Part shown: piece after piece, positions 1-5,449 of the stretch
Layout: every line of letters starts with the position of its first letter
Numbering within the stretch: the stretch's first letter is position 1
DNA from: Gammaproteobacteria bacterium
GTDB lineage: Bacteria > Pseudomonadota > Gammaproteobacteria > UBA6429 > Thiohalophilaceae
DNA length: 8,138 bases
Assembly: GCA_024641445.1 (NCBI GenBank)
Contig: JAHEDA010000100.1
Coordinates: 1-8,138 of the forward strand
Reading direction: 5' to 3'
Notes under the pieces: model-generated
Seen by the model: the letters and a program-made list of their open reading frames with translations, nothing else
What the model was told of the DNA's origin: nothing
Databases searched by the model: none
Made by a program: the position numbers and the translations under genes

Positions 1-56
1 CTATAGCCTGGGGCCCGATACCGTTGCCGGCAACGGTATCGGGCCCCAGGCTATAG
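1..56. repeat. Perfect 56-bp palindrome at the window edge (probable artefact)
   Basis: Bases 1-28 are the exact reverse complement of bases 29-56, with no loop; the centre lies between 28 and 29 inside GCCGGC. The right half (29-56) is continuous with the biotin carboxylase reading frame and encodes the family-typical stretch AYSLGPDTVA. The left half is therefore the copy. A perfect palindrome with one coding half at the very end of a sequence is what a fold-back chimera (for example from multiple displacement amplification) or an assembler run-around produces. A genuine cruciform or a recombination product is possible but less likely. Confidence 0.9.
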
Positions 57-205
57 GCCTCGTCGGCCTTTTTGACATGCAGACCATAGCGATCGGCCTC
101 TGCATAGACCGCCACCGACTTGATACCCATCTCGGTACAGGCCCTGGCGATGCGAACGGCGATCTCACCCCGATTAGCGATTAGAACCTTTTTAAACACA
201 TACAT
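1..205 (-). CDS. Biotin carboxylase subunit, N-terminal fragment (acetyl-CoA/pyruvate carboxylase type)
   Basis: Reading leftwards from ATG at 205-203, the frame gives MYVFKKVLIANRGEIAVRIA, then ACTEMGIKSVAVYAEAD and HVKKADEAYSLGPD. This is the start of the biotin carboxylase N-terminal domain, which uses ATP and bicarbonate to carboxylate biotin on a carrier protein in the cytoplasm. The HVKKADEAYS wording resembles pyruvate carboxylase subunit A or 2-oxoglutarate carboxylase more than E. coli AccC, but such genes are often annotated accC, and the fragment cannot decide the acyl acceptor. A full protein is roughly 450-500 residues; only about 59 are trustworthy here, because codons beyond Ala59 (bases 1-28) come from the folded-back palindrome copy. 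A GTG at 199-197 is an alternative start giving VFKKVLIANRG. No clear Shine-Dalgarno precedes either start. The gene is divergent from yceD. Confidence 0.88.
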   Translation of the reverse strand, partial: MYVFKKVLIANRGEIAVRIARACTEMGIKSVAVYAEADRYGLHVKKADEAYSLGPDTVAGNGIGPQAI

Positions 206-288
206 ACCAAAGGGTTATTGTGATTGCATCTGGAGGCCTCAAGGTGGCCGTAACCAGGGTAGGTGTCAAGTTTGGGGCAAGGTGCCTG

Positions 289-316
289 ATGATAAAAAGT
301 GCTTGGCATTCAACAA
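289..316 (-). promoter_or_regulatory. Possible promoter for the divergent carboxylase gene
   Basis: On the - strand, TTGTTG (316-311) and TATCAT (294-289) are separated by 16 bases and would start transcription near base 282, leaving a leader of about 75 bases before the ATG at 205. The match is only moderate. A perfect TTGACA also occurs on this strand at 269-264, but no acceptable -10 box follows it. The -35 box lies a few bases from the -35 box of the stronger + strand promoter, so the two would compete for polymerase. Proposed from pattern only. Confidence 0.25.
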
Positions 317-320
317 TATT

Positions 321-349
321 TTGACAGCAGGTGGTCACGCGCATAAAAT
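321..349 (+). promoter_or_regulatory. Strong sigma-70-type promoter upstream of yceD
   Basis: A perfect -35 box TTGACA (321-326) is followed after exactly 17 bases by TAAAAT (344-349), a 5/6 match to the -10 consensus. The expected start is about base 355-357, only 2-4 bases before the yceD ATG at 359. This is the best promoter in the window and probably drives yceD-rpmF, with possible read-through into plsX and the fab genes. Confidence 0.75.
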
Positions 350-358
350 TCGCGGCCT

Positions 359-898
359 ATGTCTGGACGCCGGACCGGCCTACCGAATTTGATAGACCCG
401 CTAAGGTTGTGCGAGCTGGGTGCTGAGCTTGTGGGTGAGTATCCCTTGGCACAGATGCCGAGGTTGGCGTCCTTGTTGGTAAAGGCAAATGAAGGTGTGT
501 CCGTAAGGCTCGCGTTCTCGATAGACCTGGCAGGGACTCATGTACTGTCAGGCCAGCTGGATACAGAAGTGGAGCTGGTGTGTCAGCGCTGTCTTGAGGT
601 ATTTGTCTATCCATTGGCGAGTACATTTAAGCTTGTGTTTGTTACAAATGAGAGGCGAGCAGCAGAGATTGCCGACGATCTAGAGCCGTTTCATGTAACG
701 GCGGAACCAGTCTCCTTACAGAGTTTGGTCGAAGATGAACTGTTACTAAGCGTGCCACAAGTACCAAGGCATGAATTTGCAGTCTGTCCAGCGCAAAGAG
801 TAGTGCAGCAATCTGAAAATGCGGCTGAACAGCACAATGATGACAGGCAGAACCCCTTTGCGGGTCTTGCTGATTTAATGAAACGCAACAAAGAGTAG
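359..898 (+). CDS. yceD: YceD family protein (DUF177), 23S rRNA accumulation protein
   Basis: A 179-residue cytoplasmic protein of the DUF177/YceD family (E. coli YceD is about 173). Members are needed for normal 23S rRNA accumulation and are usually encoded just before rpmF, as here. Visible family marks are the N-terminal LIDPLRL segment (11-17), a central CQRC pair (75-78) after a beta-rich stretch, the acidic SLVEDELLLSVPQVPRH segment (122-138) with a further Cys143, and the C-terminal QNPFAGLADL signature (164-173). The E. coli protein has matching CQRC, VEDEIILALP and NPFAVLASL blocks. The stop codon is 10 bases before the rpmF ATG, so the two are co-transcribed. The ATG at 359 has no Shine-Dalgarno and sits almost on the predicted transcription start, suggesting leaderless translation. 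TTG codons at 389 and 407 also lack a ribosome site and would remove part of the conserved N-terminus. Confidence 0.92.
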   Translation: MSGRRTGLPNLIDPLRLCELGAELVGEYPLAQMPRLASLLVKANEGVSVRLAFSIDLAGTHVLSGQLDTEVELVCQRCLEVFVYPLASTFKLVFVTNERRAAEIADDLEPFHVTAEPVSLQSLVEDELLLSVPQVPRHEFAVCPAQRVVQQSENAAEQHNDDRQNPFAGLADLMKRNKE

Positions 899-908
899 GA
901 ATAGACCG

Positions 909-1088
909 ATGGCAGTCCAGAAAAGTAAGAAATCAGTGTCCAGGCGCGGAATGCGTCGAGCCCATGACGCCCTCAAGGCTAATGCGCTTTCAATTGATTC
1001 CACCACGGGTGAGACTCATCTGCGTCACCACATCAGCCCAGATGGTTATTACCGTGGCCGCAAGGTCCTGGATATCAAACCGGAATAA
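909..1088 (+). CDS. rpmF: 50S ribosomal protein L32
   Basis: A 59-residue basic protein starting MAVQKSKKSVSRRGMRRAHD and containing HLRHHISPDGYYRGRKV, which aligns along its length with E. coli L32 (57 residues; GMRRSHDAL and LRHHITADGYYRGRKV). L32 is a small zinc-ribbon-family component of the large ribosomal subunit. This copy has no CxxC pairs, so it is the zinc-independent form usual in gammaproteobacteria. AGGA at 897-900, overlapping the yceD stop, lies 8 bases before the ATG and sets the start. The gene follows yceD by 10 bases and precedes plsX, the classic yceD-rpmF-plsX order. Two hairpins follow it and may separate its transcription from that of the lipid genes. Confidence 0.97.
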   Translation: MAVQKSKKSVSRRGMRRAHDALKANALSIDSTTGETHLRHHISPDGYYRGRKVLDIKPE

Positions 1089-1100
1089 TCCTCCGGTGAC

Positions 1101-1126
1101 GCGCCCGGCTATCTTTCATAGGGCGC
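1101..1126 (+). other. Hairpin just after rpmF
   Basis: GCGCCC (1101-1106) pairs with GGGCGC (1121-1126), with an inner TAT/ATA pairing (1110-1112 with 1118-1120) around a CTTTC loop. It begins 13 bases after the rpmF stop and has no T-run, so it is not a standard intrinsic terminator. It could stabilise the 3' end of a processed yceD-rpmF message. Confidence 0.4.
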
Positions 1127-1151
1127 ATTGAATAACATCAGGATTACCTGG

Positions 1152-1186
1152 ACGGGACATGGCAACCATGTCCCGTGCTTGTTTTA
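1152..1186 (+). terminator. Hairpin between rpmF and plsX, possible leaky terminator or attenuator
   Basis: An 11-bp perfect stem, ACGGGACATGG (1152-1162) with CCATGTCCCGT (1166-1176), closes on a CAA loop and is followed by GCTTGTTTTA. The T-rich tail is short and interrupted, so termination is probably partial. It ends 20 bases before the plsX ATG and would let rpmF be expressed at a higher level than plsX and the fab genes. Confidence 0.6.
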
Positions 1187-1205
1187 GCGGAGTAGATAAA
1201 ATTTA

Positions 1206-2255
1206 ATGGCCATCTCCATTCCACGCGACACTGCTGCAACTATTGCTCTCGATGCGATGGGGGGCGATCACGGTCCCAATGTAGTTGTCCCTGCCGCGCT
1301 CTCAGTGCTCGAAGAATTTCCCAATCTCAACCTGATCCTGGTGGGCCATGAAGATGTCCTGCACGCAACATTAAAAACTTATCAGAACAAGCAAACGGAT
1401 CAGCTATCAATTTGCCATGCCTCGCAGGTCGTGACCATGGATGAGCTACCTTCCCAGGCGCTACGGGGAAAGAAAGATTCTTCCATGCGCGTTGCCATCA
1501 ATCTTGTCAAAGAAGGTGCAGCACAGGCATGTGTCAGTGCGGGTAACACCGGTGCCTTGATGGCCACTGCGCGTTTTGTCCTCAAGACCCTGCCTGGTGT
1601 AGATCGCCCCGCTATCTGCACTTCACTGCCAACTATCGCGGGTCATGTGCATGTGCTTGATCTTGGCGCTAATGTTGATGTCTCGGCACAACACTTGTTT
1701 GAGTTTGCGGTGATGGGCTCAGTGTTAACGAGCGCAGTCGATGGTCTGAAATTACCGCGCGTAGGTCTACTGAATATTGGTGAAGAAGAGATAAAGGGTA
1801 ACGAGGTCGTGAAAGAGGCTGCCCGTACACTTAATGACAGCAAACTCAACTATATCGGCTATGTGGAAGGTGATGGTATCTTTCTTAGTCATGCCGACGT
1901 AGTTGTGTGTGATGGTTTTGTCGGTAACGTCATGCTCAAGACTACCGAAGGCGTCGCCAAGATGATTAGCCATTATATGAAGCAGGAGTTCAAACGCAAT
2001 ATTTTCACCAAGCTAGCGGGCATTGTCTCAATGCCTGTCCTGAAGGCCTTTCGCCGCCGCATCGACCCACGCGAATACAACGGCGCAAGTCTACTCGGTT
2101 TGCAAGGGATCGTAATCAAAAGTCACGGGGGTGCCGATAGCTACTCCTTTGCCAATGCCATCCGCGAGGCCGTCGTCGAGGTCACTAAAAAAGTCCCTGA
2201 ACGCATCAGCTCTCAACTGGAATCACTGCTCGTTATAGAGGAACCAAAAGCTTGA
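1206..2255 (+). CDS. plsX: Phosphate acyltransferase PlsX
   Basis: Converts acyl-ACP and inorganic phosphate to acyl-phosphate, the acyl donor for PlsY in phospholipid synthesis; a peripheral membrane enzyme. The 349-residue length fits the family (E. coli about 356). Family blocks seen are IALDAMGGDHGP (13-24), the LRGKKDSSM segment (about 86-94), SAGNTGAL (111-118), LDLGANVD (151-158), and DGFVGNVMLKTTEG followed by a C-terminal YNGASLLGLQGIVIKSHG block. The ATG at 1206 gives about six more residues before ALDxMGGD than E. coli has, and the nearest Shine-Dalgarno (GGAG, 1189-1192) is 13 bases away, so initiation may be weak. No better in-frame start is visible. The TGA stop shares one base with the fabH ATG, indicating coupled translation. 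It lies downstream of the rpmF hairpins. Confidence 0.96.
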   Translation: MAISIPRDTAATIALDAMGGDHGPNVVVPAALSVLEEFPNLNLILVGHEDVLHATLKTYQNKQTDQLSICHASQVVTMDELPSQALRGKKDSSMRVAINLVKEGAAQACVSAGNTGALMATARFVLKTLPGVDRPAICTSLPTIAGHVHVLDLGANVDVSAQHLFEFAVMGSVLTSAVDGLKLPRVGLLNIGEEEIKGNEVVKEAARTLNDSKLNYIGYVEGDGIFLSHADVVVCDGFVGNVMLKTTEGVAKMISHYMKQEFKRNIFTKLAGIVSMPVLKAFRRRIDPREYNGASLLGLQGIVIKSHGGADSYSFANAIREAVVEVTKKVPERISSQLESLLVIEEPKA

Positions 2256-3220
2256 TGTATTCGAGAATCAGCGGCACGGGTAGTCACCTGCCAGAGAAGG
2301 TGCTGACGAATGCTGATCTGGAGAAAATGGTCGAGACCAGTGACGAGTGGATTACCGATCGTACCGGAATCAAAAAACGTCACATCGCCGCAGAGGGTGA
2401 GACAACCTGTGATCTTGCCGAACAGGCAGCGCGCAGGGCGATGCAGGCTGCCCATGTCAGCGCCAGTGATATTGATCTCATCATTGTAGCAACCACAACA
2501 CCAGACCGTATTTTTCCAAGTACCGCCTGTTTGCTGCAAGATCGCCTAGATATCCACGGTTGTGCTGCATTTGATGTTCAGGCAGTTTGCACCGGCTTTG
2601 TTTATGCCTTGGGTGTGGCCGATAAATTTATTCGTACCGGCAGCGCCCGTTGCGCCCTGGTCATTGGAGCAGAGACGCTTTCCCGCATTGTTGACTGGAG
2701 TGATCGCACTACATGTGTGTTATTTGGTGATGGTGCCGGTGCCGTTGTGCTGACTGCGAGCGATGAGCCTGGCATTCTTTCGACACACCTTCATGCAGAC
2801 GGTGCATATAAAGAATTATTGACAGTGCCAGCCGGGGTCTCCGAGCACCCCGAGATTTTACATGAAGGTAAGGCCTTCATGCAGATGAAGGGCAATGAGG
2901 TCTTTAAAATGGCGGTCAATACACTGGGACGCATTGTTGATGAGACGCTTGAGGCCAATAATATGCAGAAGTCAGATATTAACTGGCTAGTACCGCATCA
3001 AGCGAACATTCGCATTATTAATGCTACCGCCAAGAAGCTCGGTATGTCGATGGATAATGTCGTGGTGACAGTCGATGAGCATGGCAATACCTCAGCCGCC
3101 TCTATACCCTTGGCCCTGGATCGCGCAGTGCGTGATGGACGCATACAACGAGGACAGACCGTGCTGTTGGAAGGTTTCGGTGGCGGCTTCACTTGGGGTT
3201 CGGCCCTGTTAAAGTTCTAA
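2255..3220 (+). CDS. fabH: 3-oxoacyl-[ACP] synthase III (KAS III)
   Basis: Condenses acetyl-CoA with malonyl-ACP to begin each fatty acid chain. From ATG at 2255 the protein has 321 residues and begins MYSRISGTGSHLPEKVLTNA, close to E. coli FabH. The catalytic triad is present: Cys112 in VCTGF (same position as E. coli), His248 in VPHQANIRI and Asn278 in GNTSAAS. The last two are shifted by four from E. coli 244 and 274 because of a short insertion after ELLTVP. GGGFTWGSALLKF closes the protein. A TTG three bases upstream (2252) is better spaced from the AGAGGAA ribosome site (2237-2243, 8 bases versus 11), but family N-termini favour the ATG. The plsX stop and this start form TGATG, so translation is likely coupled. 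Confidence 0.97.
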   Translation: MYSRISGTGSHLPEKVLTNADLEKMVETSDEWITDRTGIKKRHIAAEGETTCDLAEQAARRAMQAAHVSASDIDLIIVATTTPDRIFPSTACLLQDRLDIHGCAAFDVQAVCTGFVYALGVADKFIRTGSARCALVIGAETLSRIVDWSDRTTCVLFGDGAGAVVLTASDEPGILSTHLHADGAYKELLTVPAGVSEHPEILHEGKAFMQMKGNEVFKMAVNTLGRIVDETLEANNMQKSDINWLVPHQANIRIINATAKKLGMSMDNVVVTVDEHGNTSAASIPLALDRAVRDGRIQRGQTVLLEGFGGGFTWGSALLKF

Positions 3221-3268
3221 TTCGTTATTTACCTTATCCAAAATTAATATCAATAATAGGTACCCATT

Positions 3269-4192
3269 ATGACGCTCGCATTTGTCTTCCCTGGTCAGGG
3301 TTCTCAATCCATTGGGATGTTAAAAGGCCTGGCGGAATCTTTCCCTGGCGTACAGAAAACTTTTTCGGAGGCCTCGACAGTGCTTGGGTATGACCTGTGG
3401 CAATTAACTCAGGATGGACCCGAGGAGAGGCTAAATAGCACCGACGTAACCCAACCGGCTATGCTCACCGCAGGAGTCGCCTGTTGGCGGGTATGGCGCG
3501 AAAGGGGCGGTGCGAAACCAATACTTATGGCAGGTCACAGTTTGGGCGAATACACCGCACTGGTTTGTGCCGACGCCTTAAGCTTCACTGACGCCGTTGC
3601 TCTGGTACAGGAGCGCGGTCAGTTAATGCAGGCCGCCGTACCCGCAGGACACGGTGCGATGGCCGCAATCTTGGGTCTCGAAGACAGTGCCGTACGTGAT
3701 GTATGCAGTGAATCAGCGCAAGGCGATGTGGTCGAGGCAGTCAATTTCAATTCCCCTGGGCAAGTCGTCATTGCAGGTTCCATATCTGCGGTTGAGCGTG
3801 CAGTCGAGCTCGCCAAATCAAAGGGTGCCAAACGTGCCCTGATTTTACCGGTATCGGTTCCGTCGCATTGCAGCCTGATGAAACCCGCCGCCACCAAGTT
3901 GGCGGAACGACTTAACACAATTACGATTCGTACGCCGGCCATTGAAGTAATTAACAATGTCGATGTCGATATGGCGGCTGACCCCGATGCGATCCGTAAG
4001 GCCTTGGCACGTCAGTTATATCAGCCTGTACGTTGGGTAGAAACCATAGAAAAGATGCATAGCAAGGGCATCGATAAGTTGGTCGAGTGTGGCCCAGGTA
4101 AAGTTTTGACCGGGCTGAACAAACGGATCGTCAAGGAAATGAATACCTTTGCGGTTTATGACTCAGACACCTTGAGCACCGCACTCAATTAA
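3269..4192 (+). CDS. fabD: Malonyl-CoA:ACP transacylase
   Basis: Transfers malonyl from CoA to ACP, supplying the extender for FabH and FabF. The 307-residue protein (E. coli 309) begins MTLAFVFPGQGSQSIGM with the oxyanion-hole Gln10. It carries the nucleophile elbow GHSLGEY with Ser91, Arg116 in ERGQLMQ (malonyl carboxylate binding), and His200 in PSHCSLM. These equal E. coli Ser92, Arg117 and His201 with a one-residue offset. VNFNSPGQVVIAG and GPGKVLTGL are further family blocks. The start is the ATG 8 bases after a weak AGG (3258-3260). The 48-base gap after fabH is AT-rich, but no convincing promoter is seen. fabG follows after 30 bases, in the usual fabH-fabD-fabG order. Confidence 0.97.
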   Translation: MTLAFVFPGQGSQSIGMLKGLAESFPGVQKTFSEASTVLGYDLWQLTQDGPEERLNSTDVTQPAMLTAGVACWRVWRERGGAKPILMAGHSLGEYTALVCADALSFTDAVALVQERGQLMQAAVPAGHGAMAAILGLEDSAVRDVCSESAQGDVVEAVNFNSPGQVVIAGSISAVERAVELAKSKGAKRALILPVSVPSHCSLMKPAATKLAERLNTITIRTPAIEVINNVDVDMAADPDAIRKALARQLYQPVRWVETIEKMHSKGIDKLVECGPGKVLTGLNKRIVKEMNTFAVYDSDTLSTALN

Positions 4193-4222
4193 TTACTGCG
4201 ATAAAGATTCAGGAGACACACA

Positions 4223-4966
4223 ATGACACTTGAAAATGAAATTGCATTTGTATCGGGCGCAAGCCGTGGTATCGGTAAATCGATAGCGCTGGAGTTGGGC
4301 AAACGTGGTGCCACTGTCATTGGTACGGCCACCTCGGAGGGTGGGGCCAAGGCGATTGCGGACTACCTGAATGAAAATGCTATCAAGGGCACAGGCCTGA
4401 TGATGGATGTGACGAGCCAGGAGAGTGTCGATAACGCCCTGGGCAAGGTGGAGAAAGATTTCGGCGCCGTATCTGTCCTGGTGAATAACGCCGGGATCAC
4501 CCGTGACAATCTGTTGATGCGTATGAAAGACGAGGAGTGGATGGATATCTTGAACACCAATCTCACCTCGGTATTTCGCATGACCCGTGCCTGCCTCAAG
4601 GCCATGATGAAGGCGCGGAGGGGGCGTATCATTAGTATCGCATCCGTCGTCGGTGCCGCTGGCAATGCAGGTCAGACCAATTACGCCGCCACCAAGGCCG
4701 GGCTGATGGGTTTCTCCAAGTCGCTGGCCCGCGAGGTTGGCTCTCGCAACATCACCGTCAATGTGGTGGCGCCAGGCTTTATCGATACCGATATGACCCG
4801 CGCACTCTCGGATGATCAACGCAAGTCGCTGCTGGGGACTATTCCCCTGGCACGCCTGGGACAGCCCGAGGAAATCGCCACCGCCGTGGCCTTCCTGGCC
4901 TCATCGGATGCCGCGTACATCACCGGGACCACCTTGCACGTAAACGGCGGTATGTATATGGGTTAA
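4223..4966 (+). CDS. fabG: 3-oxoacyl-[ACP] reductase
   Basis: NADPH-dependent reduction of 3-ketoacyl-ACP to 3-hydroxyacyl-ACP, the first reduction step in each elongation round. It is a 247-residue classical short-chain dehydrogenase/reductase (E. coli FabG is 244). The Rossmann cofactor motif SGASRGIG is at 11-18 (Ser instead of the usual first Thr), NNAGITRDNLLMRM gives the NNAG motif, and the catalytic residues are Ser141 (ASVVG), Tyr154 and Lys158 (YAATK). APGFIDTDMT and a terminal TGTTLHVNGGMYMG complete the family pattern. The TRDNLLMRM segment and the gene context distinguish it from other SDR enzymes. AGGAG (4211-4215) is 7 bases before the ATG. It lies 30 bases after fabD, and 152 bases separate it from acpP. 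Confidence 0.97.
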   Translation: MTLENEIAFVSGASRGIGKSIALELGKRGATVIGTATSEGGAKAIADYLNENAIKGTGLMMDVTSQESVDNALGKVEKDFGAVSVLVNNAGITRDNLLMRMKDEEWMDILNTNLTSVFRMTRACLKAMMKARRGRIISIASVVGAAGNAGQTNYAATKAGLMGFSKSLAREVGSRNITVNVVAPGFIDTDMTRALSDDQRKSLLGTIPLARLGQPEEIATAVAFLASSDAAYITGTTLHVNGGMYMG

Positions 4967-4968
4967 TC

Positions 4969-4996
4969 TTGCCACTTAACTAATTGTATTTATTAT
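4969..4996 (+). promoter_or_regulatory. Likely acpP promoter
   Basis: TTGCCA (4969-4974, 5/6 match to the -35 consensus) and TATTAT (4991-4996, 5/6 match to the -10) are 16 bases apart in a strikingly AT-rich stretch just after the fabG stop. A perfect TATAAT overlaps at 4996-5001 but has no good -35 at normal spacing. Transcription would begin near 5003-5008, giving acpP a leader of about 110 bases. A dedicated promoter fits the very high ACP level cells need, as known for E. coli acpP. Confidence 0.55.
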
Positions 4997-5118
4997 ATAA
5001 TTAATGATTATGCGCGGTGGGTCACAGGCGCTATTGTCTGTGGCATTTTGCAGGAGTTTTACATACAATACCGGCCCACAGCGTTCATGTTGAACGAGAA
5101 ACTGGAGGATATAACCGC

Positions 5119-5352
5119 ATGAGCAGTGTTGAAGAACGCGTACGCAAGATCGTCATAGAACAACTGGGTGTCAAGGAAGAGGAAGTGAAGAACGACGCCT
5201 CCTTCGTTGACGATCTAGGCGCTGATTCCCTGGATACTGTTGAACTGGTAATGGCACTGGAAGAGGAATTCGAGACTGAGATTCCTGACGACGAAGCCGA
5301 GAAAATTACAACTGTTCAGCAGGCCATCAACTACATCAACGCACATTCTTAA
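5119..5352 (+). CDS. acpP: Acyl carrier protein
   Basis: A small acidic carrier of 77 residues that holds growing acyl chains on a 4'-phosphopantetheine arm. The attachment site is Ser37 in GADSLDTVE, preceded by FVDDLGADSL. The rest follows the four-helix ACP pattern, beginning MSSVEERVRKIVIEQLGV and ending VQQAINYINAHS, nearly the same as E. coli ACP. GGAGG (5104-5108) precedes the ATG by 10 bases. The frame stays open upstream to an ATG at 5017, but that extension lacks a ribosome site and any ACP similarity, so 5119 is chosen. The gene has its own likely promoter and is followed by a strong terminator, so it can be expressed well above fabG and fabF. The leader holds a hairpin (5082-5096) and an 11-codon frame overlapping the start. 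Confidence 0.98.
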   Translation: MSSVEERVRKIVIEQLGVKEEEVKNDASFVDDLGADSLDTVELVMALEEEFETEIPDDEAEKITTVQQAINYINAHS

Positions 5353-5371
5353 GCGTTGCCTGTGGTAAAGG

Positions 5372-5413
5372 GGCCGCAATACCACGCTGGGGTGGTTGCG
5401 GCCTTTTGTTTTT
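5372..5413 (+). terminator. Intrinsic terminator between acpP and fabF
   Basis: GGCCGCAA (5372-5379) pairs with TTGCGGCC (5396-5403), and CCAC (5382-5385) with GTGG (5392-5395) after a two-base TA bulge, around a six-base loop. TTTTGTTTTT follows at once (5404-5413). This is a canonical rho-independent terminator 19 bases after the acpP stop. fabF would be transcribed by read-through, since I find no convincing promoter between the terminator and fabF. The upstream GTGGTA (5362-5367) can pair with TACCAC (5380-5385), which would compete with the inner part of the stem. Confidence 0.88.
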
Positions 5414-5435
5414 GCTTTGATCTGATTTGTTGGGG

Positions 5436-5441
5436 AAGGAG
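5436..5441 (+). promoter_or_regulatory. fabF ribosome binding site, decides the GTG start
   Basis: AAGGAG at 5436-5441 is only 2 bases from the ATG at 5444, too close for efficient initiation, but 8 bases from the in-frame GTG at 5450. Initiation at the GTG gives MSKRRVVITG, the same opening as E. coli FabF. Confidence 0.7.
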
Positions 5442-5449
5442 TAATGGTT

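Noticed and set aside
264..269. TTGACA on the - strand as a second carboxylase promoter
   Set aside because: No reasonable -10 box occurs 15-19 bases downstream on that strand.
120..392. + strand frame of 90 codons across the divergent gap
   Set aside because: It is antisense to the carboxylase N-terminus and runs over the yceD promoter and start; the protein resembles nothing I know.
4193..4819. Long open frame of 208 codons on the - strand opposite fabG
   Set aside because: It lies wholly opposite a convincing fabG, has no recognisable motifs and low-complexity composition typical of antisense shadow frames.
5063..5089. ATA codon at 5063 behind an AGGAG (5052-5056) as the start of a longer acpP leader peptide
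   Set aside because: ATA is a very rare start codon and nothing else supports the frame; the AGGAG is probably coincidental.
5017..5118. N-terminal extension of acpP from an ATG at 5017
   Set aside because: No Shine-Dalgarno, no similarity to ACP before residue MSSVEER, and it would cover the probable leader; the ATG at 5119 has GGAGG upstream.
5444..5449. ATG at 5444 as the fabF start
   Set aside because: The ribosome site is only 2 bases away and the protein would be two residues longer; the GTG at 5450 is well spaced and aligns exactly with E. coli FabF.
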